64,000 nt of DNA from Sialis fuliginosa (Eukaryota; Arthropoda; Insecta; Megaloptera; Sialidae): the NCBI GenBank assembly GCA_961205875.1, contig OY540817.1, forward strand, positions 18,387,001 through 18,451,000. The letters run 5' to 3'. Positions 11,719-22,119 of this stretch are shown here, one piece after another. The notes under the pieces were generated by a model. It saw nothing but the letters and a program-made list of their open reading frames with translations. It searched no databases and was not told where the DNA came from. The position numbers were made by a program, and so were the translations under genes. How positions within the stretch are numbered: position 1 is the stretch's first letter; each line of letters starts with the position of its first letter.

Positions 11719-12060
11719 AAAAACAGCCAAGTGCATGTTGGGTACGCACTTGATAGGGTTCCGTAGTCATTCTCACTACGATTTATAAAAAAAGTTATTT
11801 CGAAAATTTTTTTGTTCGTTATAATTTTCATTGGAAGAACTAATTAAAAGTTTTTTTAAGATTTTTTGAATTTATAGTTTAGAAATTAGAAGGGGGGCGC
11901 TCTAATAATGACATTTAAAAGCATCCCACTCAAGGGGGTAAGTGGAAAAATGTAAGTACACTTTTCAGTCTATGGGAGGAGAGTCCAAAAAAGTTTTGAC
12001 AGTAATTTTTATAGAAAGTACTAATTAAAATCTACATTCTCGAATTTTTAAGAAAAATTT
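11719..12060 (+). repeat. GGGTTCCGTAG family repeat, truncated
   Basis: Begins AACAGCCAAGTGCATGTTGG, then GGGTTCCGTAGTCATTCTCA, the reverse orientation of the 2,049 copy. It continues with the family body (GTCTATGGGAGG, TACTAATTAAAA) but lacks the far end. Confidence 0.6.
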
Positions 12061-12296
12061 AACAATTATTTTCGACTGTTTCTTTTATAAAATTATTTGT
12101 TTTGTTTTTGAATTTTGAATAACACATTCTTCAATATTACTTAACTTGGGCATTGCAATCAACTAAATTTGATTTTTTTATATATAGGAGTTTGATAATA
12201 ACAATATATAAATAAACTATAAAATTTGTTTATTAATTTAAAACTTTTAGTACACATACATTTTAAAAATACAAATATCATCTAAAAACTCTACAT

Positions 12297-12302
12297 TTTA
12301 TT
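12297..12302 (-). terminator. Poly(A) signal of gene D
   Basis: AATAAA on the minus strand, 78 bp beyond the gene D stop codon. Confidence 0.5.
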
Positions 12303-12379
12303 ATTTTACATAATAAATATTCCATTTAAAAATATTCTTACAATTATTTTCTCAGTCCAAATACTCTCATCCCCACAGT

Positions 12380-13937
12380 TTACCAGTAATGTCCACCCCA
12401 TCCTCCGTAATAATAGGGGTATCTCCATCTATATCCCCCATAGTAGCTTCTGTAGTAGGGTCTGTAGTACCCCCATCCCCAATAACTGGCATCGGTTTTC
12501 AGGTCGTCTTTTTCACCTCCTTGTGGTGGTTGAGGTCCTTCTTGGTCTTCAGGTAATGGAATGTGAGGGTACACCTGTTCCATAACGTCTGCATTAGGGG
12601 TTGGTTGGGGGTCTTTTTCCTCGCCTTGTGGTTTGGGTAATGGAGGTAATGGAATGTGGGGGTGTATAAGTAATTGTTCTATACCAGGGGGTGCTTTCCG
12701 GTCGTCAGTGGAGATAGGAACTGCTTGGGGGACGACTTCTTTTTGGTCTTCTTGATCAACTGGAGCGGCGAATGTTAAAGCCACGATTGAAAATAACACC
12801 TGAAAAACAAATTATTATTTTTACTTGATTTTGTCTAAAGTATTTTTTTCCTTAATCTCGAGATGTATAAAGAAGTTTGAAAGCGTTTTTTGGCACCAGT
12901 CTTGGATCATACCCCAGTGTTGGATTCTTGTTTATTTAAATGTACTAAATAAGAAATAATTGTTGATACTTGATTACTGTCATTACTGAATTATAATATA
13001 TAGACACTTGACTGTAAAACAGCTTAATTTGATGACAACTGGCCAATGGGTTTTAAAATGGTGGACATATAATTATTAGTGTAATATATTTATTAATTAT
13101 TATATTATCATAGAATCTGCTATAGGTACATTGTTTCAAAATTTATGATTCTTTATTTTATAACTTTTTGGTTGTAGTACATATTATTTTTTAATCATTA
13201 GCATGTGTCCACTGGGGAAAAAAACATAAACAATTAAAAGGTTATTTAAAAAAAAACTATATTTGCGGACTTTGGTAATTAAATTGATTTAATAAAGAGG
13301 TACTTGTTTTATTATTAATATAAGTTCATAAGAATTACAAAAAAGAAACCAATTAATCCCAAAAACAGTATATCTTGCTCTTAAAGGGGCCAAGACTGGT
13401 ACCAGTACCTTATATCATTAAGATAAAAATATAATCTTATAATAATAATAAATTATAAATATAGCACAAATATTTTTGCATTTTTTTCTTGAGTTAATGT
13501 ATCTAATAATGTATTATTAAAGGAATGATAATTTTTACTATCCAAATCTCTACACAGGGGTAGCTGAATTGTGAATATTAAAGAGATTAAATGAGTTGAG
13601 AAATATTGTATTTAAAATTATACATATTTATGATAAATGTTGCTAAATTTTTCGTAACAATTGAATAAAAGAATTAATCTTCAAATTATTTCTGCTTATT
13701 TCCAATGTAATTGTAAATATTTTTTCGCATTATAATTAAATTAGGATTTAAAACAGCTATGTATCGATTTTGTTTAAAAAAAAAAAACAATGAAATTATA
13801 TTACAACAATGTAGCTATGCTTATTTTATTATAACTGATACTAAAACAACAATATAAATTTAAAAATGATCAAATTCAACAATCAAAAAATGTCAACAAT
13901 CAAAAATATTACTTACAATCAATTGTTTCGCAACCAT
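12380..13937 (-). CDS. Secreted Pro-rich, Tyr/Gly-tailed protein D (2 exons, 146 aa)
   Basis: Exon 1 (13917-13937) codes for M-V-A-K-Q-L-I followed by GTAAGT. Exon 2 (12380-12799) begins after TTTTTCAG in phase 0 with V-L-F-S-I-V-A and ends in TAA. The signal peptide runs to about residue 19 (LTFAAP). Next comes a Pro/Glu/Gln/Asp-rich middle with an imperfect repeat (PHIPLPPLPKPQGEEKDPQP and PHIPLPEDQEGPQPPQ). The tail is rich in Tyr, Gly, Trp and Arg (GWGYYRPYYRSYYGGYRW, ending GGHYW). Such tails occur in cuticle, eggshell and silk-like insect proteins; this assignment is inference. The 1.1-kb intron holds a MITE. It is paralogous to gene C by exon layout and signal peptide. Confidence 0.78.
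12888..13410. mobile_element. AGGTAC-end MITE, copy 2, in the intron of gene D
   Basis: The left end is eroded but keeps TGGCACCAGT; the right end is ACTGGTACCAGTACCT followed by TA. The interior matches the 8,722 and 45,467 copies (GACAACTGGCCAATGGG, GGTACTTGTTTTATTA). Confidence 0.7.
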
Positions 13938-14034
13938 GTTTAAGCCAGTGACAATGCTTCTTCTTGAGTAGGTATTCCAATTGTTCTAATGAACCACAGA
14001 TGAAAATGTGATGCAGTCCACAGAAACTGACCGG

Positions 14035-14044
14035 CTTATAAATA
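14035..14044 (-). promoter_or_regulatory. TATA-like box of gene D
   Basis: TATTTATAAG on the minus strand, about 100 bp upstream of the start codon. A TCAGT initiator-like word lies close by at about 14,026-14,030. Confidence 0.5.
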
Positions 14045-14050
14045 CACCAG

Positions 14051-14358
14051 GTCCAGTAGGCTGTTGACCGTACTTACGTTCAAGGTTAAACAGGACTCAA
14101 TAGATTCTAAATTCTTTTTCAGAAAACCCCTCCCAACTTGTGTCTGCATATAATTTTATGTACTATTTTTAGTAATAAAAAATTATCCCTCCTCGACGAA
14201 TATAAAACGTGTCTTAAGATTGTTGTGATGTTTGTCATTTTTATTTTATTTATTCTATGAAATGTGTTTTATATACTACATGTTTTTTATATTATTTTTT
14301 CTTATGTGCTGTATGGGAAAATAATGAAAATAATAACAAATATTTTCATTGTTATATT
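14051..14358. other. Intergenic, AT-rich
   Basis: Upstream flank of gene D; nothing else recognised. Confidence 0.45.
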
Positions 14359-14572
14359 CAGTGGCGTCGCCACGGGAGGGAGGGGGAGTGACACTTTGAT
14401 TACCGCCGCTTAAAAAAATAGGTTTTATTTTTTACACATTAGGCAGGTGCCACCCCTGTGATTTTTTAAAGACAGAAAAAATATATATATTTTTTTGATA
14501 AATTGGATGGTTATCACACCTCTTATAGACTTTCAATGACCAAACATTATTGGGTCCTATTTCCCGTTTAAA
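14359..14572. mobile_element. hAT-like element fragment
   Basis: Starts CAGTGGCGTCGCCACGG, a hAT-type end, and matches the body of the 3,976 element (ACACATTAGGC, GTGCCACCCCTGTGA, TCAATGACCAAA). It runs directly into the fold-back element at 14,573. Its own right end was not found. Confidence 0.5.
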
Positions 14573-15538
14573 CAGTGGTGAAGCGTCCATGAAGGCAGGG
14601 GAAGCGGTGCTTCCCTTACTTTAATATTAATTTACACGCTCAATTATAAAACTATAATACATTTACGTCTTATTTTCTTGTATTTTAGTCGATATTTGTA
14701 TGACGAGTTGAAGTTCACTGTCGGAAATTTCACTAAAAAATTTCGAATTTTTTATTTCATTAAAAGTATGTTTATTGTATAGAAAATGACGTGAAAAGTT
14801 GTTTGTTTCAAACCGCAGGTCTGTATCTCAAACCGTTCTCGAGATATAGCCTCTCAAAGTTTTAGTTTTTTCAAAATTTTGGAAAAAAAAGGCCATAACT
14901 TTTGAACGCGTGGTCGGAATTAATTTTAGTTGACGGATTTGGAATCAGCGTGTTAAAATCTATATAATGACATATATAATACCTTAAAACTCGGAAAAAA
15001 AAATTTCGCGAAAAATCGAAAAAATTCAAAGGGGTATACCTTAAAAAAATGTCGATTTTTGGCCAAATTTTTTTTGTCGGATTTTAAAGTATTATACATG
15101 TCATTATATAGATTTTGACACGCTGATTTCAAATCCGTCAACTAAAATCAATTCCGACCACGCGTTCAAAAGTTATGGCCTTTTTTCTCCAAAAATTTGA
15201 AAAAACTAAAACTTTGAGAGGTTATATCTCGAGAACGGTTTGAGATACAGACCTGCGGTTTGAAAATTTCAAATTTTTACGTCATTTTCTATACAATAAA
15301 CATACTTTTAACGAAATCAAAAAGTCTAAATTTTTTAGTGAAATTTCCTGCAGTGAACTTCAACTCGTCATACAAATATCGACTTAAATACAAAAAAATA
15401 AAACGTAGAATTAAGAATTTATTTTAAAAAGTAAAAGCTTGAACTTAATGTATTTCTTAACTATTTTTTTTTGTTAATAGGAGGGGGAGGATTGACAAAA
15501 TATGCTTCCCTTATTAAAAATTTCACGCCTCGCCACTG
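14573..15538. mobile_element. Fold-back hAT-type element, copy 1 (966 bp)
   Basis: Ends are CAGTGGTGAAGCGTC and ACGCCTCGCCACTG, flanked by an 8-bp duplication with one mismatch (CGTTTAAA at 14,565 and CATTTAAA at 15,539). Arms of about 300 bp (about 14,690-14,990 and 15,080-15,385) are inverted repeats of each other, so most of the element can fold into one hairpin. The subterminal parts carry the word GGGGAAGC and its relative GAGGGGGAGG. No transposase is present; the open frame at 14,953-15,141 lies within the palindrome. A second copy is at 38,053. Confidence 0.8.
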
Positions 15539-15653
15539 CATTTAAATATTTTTTTTCGATTACACAGTAACTAGAAAATATACAAACGACTCAGGGGAAG
15601 AAAATTTTCAGTACCTAATTAAATATTAGTTTCTAGAGTAGCAACCATTTTTA

Positions 15654-15850
15654 AGGTTCCGTAGAAAACTAGGAACCCTTATAATATATAATATCTGTTT
15701 GTATGCTATATATTTGCGTTCAAAGTCGTCATCAAAGCGTTTCTCCTCTGAATTTTCTAAATTATCGATATAAAAAAATTGTAATATTTTTTATAAATCG
15801 TATTATAGAACCCTATCATGTGCGTGCCCAACACGCACTTGGCCGTTTTA
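15654..15850 (-). repeat. GGGTTCCGTAG family repeat, internally deleted
   Basis: Keeps both ends of the 2,049 element (GGTTCCGTAGAAAACTAGGA and GCGTGCCCAACACGCACTTG) with most of the body missing. Confidence 0.65.
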
Positions 15851-17029
15851 TTCAATTTGAAGACCGACATATATCTCTATAGTGAAGACTATTCATTGTT
15901 GAAAAAAAAAATTACTACGCAGCCCTGTAAAATTATGATTTGAACTTGATTAAGGAAAAACTTCATCTTCTTGGAAAGTGTCGTAATGGATGCTCTTCTT
16001 TGAATTGGTATCTATGCATGTAAACTATTTTCAGAATAATAGGAAATAAGGAAAAAAGTTCCGATGTAAACAAAAATTGCGCAGTGTAATATTGACGTAT
16101 TTTCAACTGACAAATATAATACATTAAAAATAAATATAATATAAGAAGATGGGTACCTATATAAAAACAAATATGTATAAAATTATAAATTTAAAATATA
16201 AAATTAATCCACATAAAAATTACTCGTTTTTTTTTTAAATGTAAATCTTCAATTTATTGCTTTCCTCAAAAACCTGTTCAGCATTCAAGAAACTAATAAA
16301 ATGAATGATAAGTTAAATGGAATAAAATTTAATAAGGAATTTAGAATTCAAATAAAATCTAGAAAAAAATGTAAAAAAAACTTTAAATAAATTCTTTAAA
16401 ACATACATTAAGTATACCTATTTTATAATGCATACATTTTACAAATTTTGAACTTTTACTGTTTCATTACATACTTATTCTCATGGTAATAATATAATAC
16501 AATTTAAAACAATAATTATTTATTTAAAAAAGAAATAGTTTATAAGTTTAAAAAAATATAATACTACACGCATCTTGACAAAAAATGTTTTATCCCATTT
16601 TTTTTTAATCGACGCCAATGAACATCGCATTGCCTTTATTCATACGTATGTATTTTTTTTGTAAACAGGTAAAAAAATATGAACTTCAATAATCATTAAA
16701 ATATGGATGCAAATAGTTTTAGTTGAAAACAAAATTTCAGAATTGTAATGAATAAATTTTACTTTAAATTGTTATAAAAGTTTTTATTAGCACATAAAGG
16801 TTTTAATTTGTATAATATTGTCTTAAATTATTGTTTTGTTAAAATATGTGTCGGAAAAATAAAATTGTATTTCGATATTTTTTTAATATAACAAATAACA
16901 ATGAAATTGGGGTACGTTGTTTATTTGTTAATTTAAGTACTGATTACCAAAGTAATAAGTACATTTTATAAAATAAATACCTAATTTATAATATACTAAA
17001 ATACCTATAATTGTCTTCAGAATAACATA
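15851..17029. other. Intergenic, AT-rich
   Basis: No coding or repeat signal beyond short A/T homopolymers. Confidence 0.45.
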
Positions 17030-17395
17030 GATGCCAGACTAATAGGTGAAAAAACATCTGCCAATAATTATTGAACAATTTAAATACATAAAAACCGATA
17101 AAGTGCTCTGATAAATTGCCTGGCATTGGTGAAATATTTAATTTTTCTCTAAGACCCAATCATCTAACTAAGTTTCATTAATATCGGTTCAGTGGTTCAT
17201 GAGTTATGCGTGTGATGAGGATTCAAAGAACAGACACACACAGACAGATAGACACAGAACGAAAAGTGTTTGTCTTAACCTGAAACGAAAAGATTAATTT
17301 AAAATTTTGAAATCGGAGAATATTTTTTTTGTTTCATTTTAAAACGATCACAAAGCTTCTCGTATCTTCGATATTGCGAGGAAACAATGTGTTCT
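17030..17395 (+). repeat. TGCTTCCTCG-end repeat, internally deleted copy
   Basis: Shares AACATCTGCCAA, AATTGCCTGGCATTGGT and then the distal half (GCGTGTGATGAGGATTC, an ACAGACACACACAGACAGAT tract, AGTGTTTGTCTTAACCTGAA) with the fuller copy at 48,452. Ends in TTGCGAGGAAACA. Confidence 0.65.
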
Positions 17396-20010
17396 GTCTT
17401 ATCTCGTGTCTTTACTAACTAATGTGATATTTAAATAACAAGTTTGTTTTTATTTTATTTTTAAATAAATGTAAATAGTAGTAAATACAAATATTAAAAT
17501 AAAAAATATTTACTTATGTATATCTTCTACATGCATTCAAATCACTAGGTTATTAAATAAGGCACATTAATGTAACAGCGACTTGTGACTGACAATCAAT
17601 GTATTGCAAATACAGTAGGTAATGTAGTATTTAGTATTTATACAATATTTTATTATTGTTATTCGATCATAACATAGGTATTCAAAAAGACGAAAATTGG
17701 TCCAAAATAATTTTTTTTATATTTTTTTGTTGTTTTAGAGTTAAACAGCATCTACAACCAGATAGGCAGAAACATATAATAGATAGGTATCATAGCAAAA
17801 ATAGCCAGAATGGAATGTACCTATAGGTATATAAGAAAGTAAAAATAGAACCGACGAAATGCTGATAAAGCAAAATTCAAATAGACATCAGATAATAACT
17901 TCATGATATAAAGTTTACAATTCGAATTTGTTTTATTTTATTTAAAGAATGAAAATAATATTGTCCATTTTGGATATTGTATTTCTACTATATAGGTATG
18001 CACGTTTTTATATTCAGAAATATTTTTCAGTCATCTATATCACAATATAGCACAGTATTGAGCAAATGGCTAAAAAACTAGATAGGTAACAAAAATTAAT
18101 GACATTTAGGTAGATGCTTAAATTACTTATCTTATATTCAGACTTGAAGTTTTAATATATTATTTCGACAGTATATCTATAAATTATAATAATATCAAAA
18201 ATTATACACTAAATACTTTTGATTTCGAAATATAAGCGAATGCATTTACGGGGAATTTATTTCGAAATCAAAAGTTTTTTACTTTTATATAATAATATAC
18301 ATTTTCAATAGAAAGTATCGATTCTGAATATCCCTTAATACGGACTTGCCCAATTCAATTATCATATAAGTATAGTCTAAACTAATTCTAGGGTTTTAGG
18401 CTTTCAAACATCATATCCCATCAAAAGTCAAGTCGAAACAAACAGACAAAGAGACAGACAGACAAAAATTTAAAAACAACGTATACATACAGATTATTAG
18501 GTTTCAAAATTTAAATAAAAAAAGGCTTTTTAAGTTTTGCCATATTTTAAATGCTTAATGACTTGTAACCAGTTCTTTGTAAATATATTATTACAGCTAT
18601 TAATTTGTTTTATTTTCAATTTTGAATTTTGTAAATAATAGTTTTAAAACCATTTATTTTTTATCCACACACAGTGGCGCACCAGCCAGAGCCCCTCGAT
18701 GAAAAGGGGCCCTGTATCGAGTATAAAGGGGGCGTCTTGCGTTATACAGTTCCGCCAAGAGAATTTTTTTCTTCATAATGGAAGCGAAAAAAAGGTATGT
18801 CTATAAATACATAAATAATTTTTTGTTGTAATATTACAGTTAAGTATTCGACAGTTTAATCATTTATGATAAGGAAAAAGTTGAAATATTTGACAAACAT
18901 ACGAATGTACCTATATCTAATTTAATTGTCATACTTGCGTCATAATAGTTTAATTTTTTTCCTCATAAGATTTACCGTTTTCGCATTTTTATATTGAGGA
19001 AACATTTTTATGTGTGTATCACAAATTATATTTAAAATATCGTTTTTGCATTATTAGTTTTCGACGAGGTCAGGAAACCCTACCCCCTTCCTCTTCTTCC
19101 ACGCATACAACATTAACACGACGATTAGAAATAAAATTTTAATAAACAGATTCAGTATTTAAAAATTCAAAGAAGAAATCAAGTTTTGAGACTTTTTAGT
19201 ATACCTAGTGATAAACTATTTTCTTTATTTTAGTTGTTACTTTATTAAAGTATATGTATAATATTCATGACCCCAAATCCTATCGGGGCCTCCGGGTCCC
19301 AATTTTCGACGGGCCTCTTTTTGCTATATGAACCCTAAAAACACGTTGACTTGTCGCGCTGGGCCCCCAAGCTAGAGCCCTATCAGCCCCCCCCCTTGTG
19401 GGGGCCATGATAATATTTATAATTATTGTCAATTAAAAATACTATTTAGTTAATTAATTGTTTATTACTCATAAATATGCAAATAAAATAACTTAATAAA
19501 AAATATAGAATTCTTACAGTTTATTGTAAGTTGTTATGATTGTAAATTGCATTAGTCACAATGTGAGTATTTACAAATAAAAACAGTGAAATGTGGTATA
19601 TCTTCAGTGTCATTTTCAGACGTCATTATCACTGCCATTGCCAATCTCGTTGACACTAAGGTGTGGATTAGGTAATCACACTATTAAAAATCATTATAGT
19701 TTTAGTGCAGGATGACAATGTAAAATTATATACAGTCTTATTAAACTATGAATAAAAAATGGGTATGACTGTGTCGGGATGCACAGTCGAAGGATTGACG
19801 TGAATATGTGAAAGTTGGGATAAATAATACTAAGATTAATGGATTGATACATCTTTAATTTTTTTGTTTGAATATTTGTAAAATGGAAACAACATGTTAC
19901 CGTAATCCTAGCTTATTCAATTTAAAAAACGCGAAAATACAAAATTTACATTTTATTTTTTTATTCAATTTAACAACGTTAGGACGTAGAGAATATATTC
20001 TAATATTCTG
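17396..20010. other. 2.6-kb intergenic stretch with decayed repeats
   Basis: AT-rich. A hAT-like start CAGTGGCGCACC occurs at 18,672 and GC-rich scraps at 19,270-19,410 (GGGGCCTCCGGGTCCC, a C9 run), probably one decayed element whose right end I cannot place. An ACAGACAAAGAGACAGACAG tract lies near 18,440. No gene. Confidence 0.4.
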
Positions 20011-20018
20011 TTATTTTT

Positions 20019-20230
20019 GCTTCCTCGCAATATCGAAGATACAAGAAGCTATGTGATCGTTTCAGATTGAGACAAAAAAAATGTTCTCCGATTTCAAAAT
20101 TTTAAATTGATTTATCCGTTTCACGTCAAGACAAACACTTTTCGTTCCGTGTCTGTCTGTCTGTCCGTGTGTCCGTGTGTCCCCTGAATCCTTGTCACAC
20201 GCATAATTTTCAGTTCATTTGATTAATATC
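20019..20230 (-). repeat. TGCTTCCTCG-end repeat, distal half
   Basis: Reverse orientation: GCTTCCTCGCAATATCGAAG, then the CCGATTTCAAAATTTTAAAT and GTCAAGACAAACACTTTTCG words, then a GTCTGTCTGTCTGTCCGTGT tract. The proximal half is missing. Confidence 0.65.
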
Positions 20231-20475
20231 GTGGACATACAAAATTTAATTTTGTTGTTGTTGTTTTTGTATAATATCAAATTTTTCACCCATTAAAACT
20301 GGTTAAATGTTTTGATTTTTACTTGTACCTCGTAGATATAATCTAGATATATAATTTGAAACCAAAACCTGCTCTAAGTGTCGAGATATACTGATTATAA
20401 ATTTACGCTAGTGCACAAAACTGATCTCTGCACGTTACATCAAGTTTCTGAATTGCCCACTCAGAAACTCTAGAG

Positions 20476-20676
20476 CAAGCTTGTCCAACTCGAGGATCCC
20501 TGGTGCGGCCAGCGAGGATAATTAAAAAAAAAATTATAATAATAAATTTACATTGAAATTAGTACTAAAAAAAAGGTCCTCAGTTTTTTATATTCTGGTC
20601 TGCGGCCCTTAGTAAATTAAATAAAATAAAATTTCTGCTATGCGGCCCAGAAGGTTCAAAAGGTTGGACACCTATG
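20476..20676. mobile_element. hAT MITE, 201 bp
   Basis: Ends CAAGCTTGTCCAAC and GTTGGACACCTATG are inverted relatives. The flanking 8-bp words CTCTAGAG (20,468) and CTCTAGAT (20,677) differ by one base, as expected of a hAT duplication. The interior has the GTGCGGCC and TGCGGCCC words near the two ends. Confidence 0.7.
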
Positions 20677-20684
20677 CTCTAGAT

Positions 20685-21332
20685 TCTAAAGAGTATACTC
20701 TAGACTAGACGTTATTCACGTCAAAAAAAAATTAATCATTCTTCATTCAATTTATTTTTGCAACAATAGGTAGGTATACTAGAAATGAAATTGGTAGGTT
20801 CTTCTAAATTTATTTTTATTCTTATATTTATTTACATCAATTGATTTCTTATTAACTGCCTGTTTGGCGAAATCGCGATATTTTTAGAATTACTTATAGG
20901 CATAATAAGTGCGTCCCATGATCATCTGTCATATTTATTATATCAATAAATATTATCGTGACAGTTTTCCTGGTTTGTTGACTCATGATATTTGACCTTG
21001 CAAAATAGCGGAGTCACTTATTTCAGAGGAAGCACATTATGACGTCTGTATTTCCCCTTAAAATTGGCGAATTGCAAACAATACCAACTAGGTATTCAGA
21101 ATTTATTTGTTCTTAATTATCATCAGCACATATTTGTTTTAATTATTCATGTTAAATGTCTTCAGTAAGTAGAGGCTCTGGAGCCCTGGAGCAGCAAGTG
21201 ACTGAGGGGCCCTCATTATATGCAAAATATTAAAAATTGAAGACTTTTTTTTATTTCATTGTTACCTCAATTTTACGTTTGTTACTATTTTTTTGTTTCA
21301 TTCCAACACCAATTTTTACGCTGCTGCGGGGA
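20685..21332. other. Intergenic; older repeat hosting the hAT insertion
   Basis: Mostly AT-rich. The last part (GGCTCTGGAGCCCTGGAGC near 21,175, then GCTGCGGGGATCCCCTAT) and the sequence after the hAT unit (CCCGGGGCACTGCCCTGG near 26,310) look like two halves of an older element split by the insertion. Confidence 0.4.
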
Positions 21333-21582
21333 TCCCCTATCAGGGCCGGCCGAACGGCCAGGCGACCCAGGCGACAGCCTGGGGCGCTAATTTCGTGGGG
21401 GCGCCAATTATTTTAAACTTTTTTTCTACGTTCTGTTCTAGGGCGCCAAATTTAAGCTATATATATTTTTTGAATAATAGTTTTGATTTTTTCTGCAAAA
21501 TAATTCATTTTACTTAATAAAATGCTTAATATCAAAAATAAATTATTTATTAAACATTTTTTTACAAAACTTGAAAAGCACA

Positions 21583-21828
21583 GTGCCAAATCTGTGGGTG
21601 GCTTTGCTAATTCTTGTAACAATTCCGGTTAGTGTAGCTAGTGGTGAAAGAAGTTTTAGTAAATTAAAATAATTCATAAAAACTTATTTGCAATCGGCTA
21701 TGATAGAAGATAGGTTGAATAATTTGGCTATTCTTTCAATTGAAAATAAGGTTGTAGCAAATCTCAATTTTGAGACAGCAATCGATAATTTTGCAGATAT
21801 GAAAGCCAGGAAGAAATCTTTTATATAA
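21583..21828 (+). pseudogene. hAT transposase C-terminal (dimerisation) domain relic
   Basis: The frame reads ...LLILVTIPVSVASGERSFSK, a stop at 21,670, then FIKTYLQSAMIEDRLNNLAI and LSIENKVVANLNFETAIDNF before a TAA. The IPVSVASGERSFSKLK and RLNNLAILSIE words are hallmarks of the hAT family C-terminal domain. One in-frame stop breaks it, and the zinc finger and catalytic core are absent, so no active transposase is made. Confidence 0.85.
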
Positions 21829-22102
21829 TTTTAGTTATATTATATATTATTTATCAATTATATGTTATATTATATTATTATATTACACTAATGAATTAAT
21901 AACAAGATAATTTTCTCACGCTTTTTTTTTTTTTTGTGCGGATAATTTTTAATGATCGTCACTGTGGCGGTGGAAAGGGGGAAGGGCGTCAAAAAAAATC
22001 TCGCCTGGGGCGCCAGAATCGCAAAGGCCGGCTCTGGTAAAAAATATTGTACATTTTTGCTAATAGATACCTCTGAAAACATTGTTCACGAATGTTAACA
22101 AG

Positions 22103-22119
22103 ATGCAATTAAGGGTTAA
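22103..22119 (+). repeat. 17-bp inverted repeat, left of the array
   Basis: ATGCAATTAAGGGTTAA, perfectly mirrored at 25,980-25,996. It sits exactly at the boundary with the first satellite unit. Confidence 0.85.

Noticed and set aside
14953..15141. 62-codon frames at 14,953 (-) and 38,511 (+)
   Set aside because: They read the arms of the fold-back element; similarity between them reflects the palindrome, not a protein.
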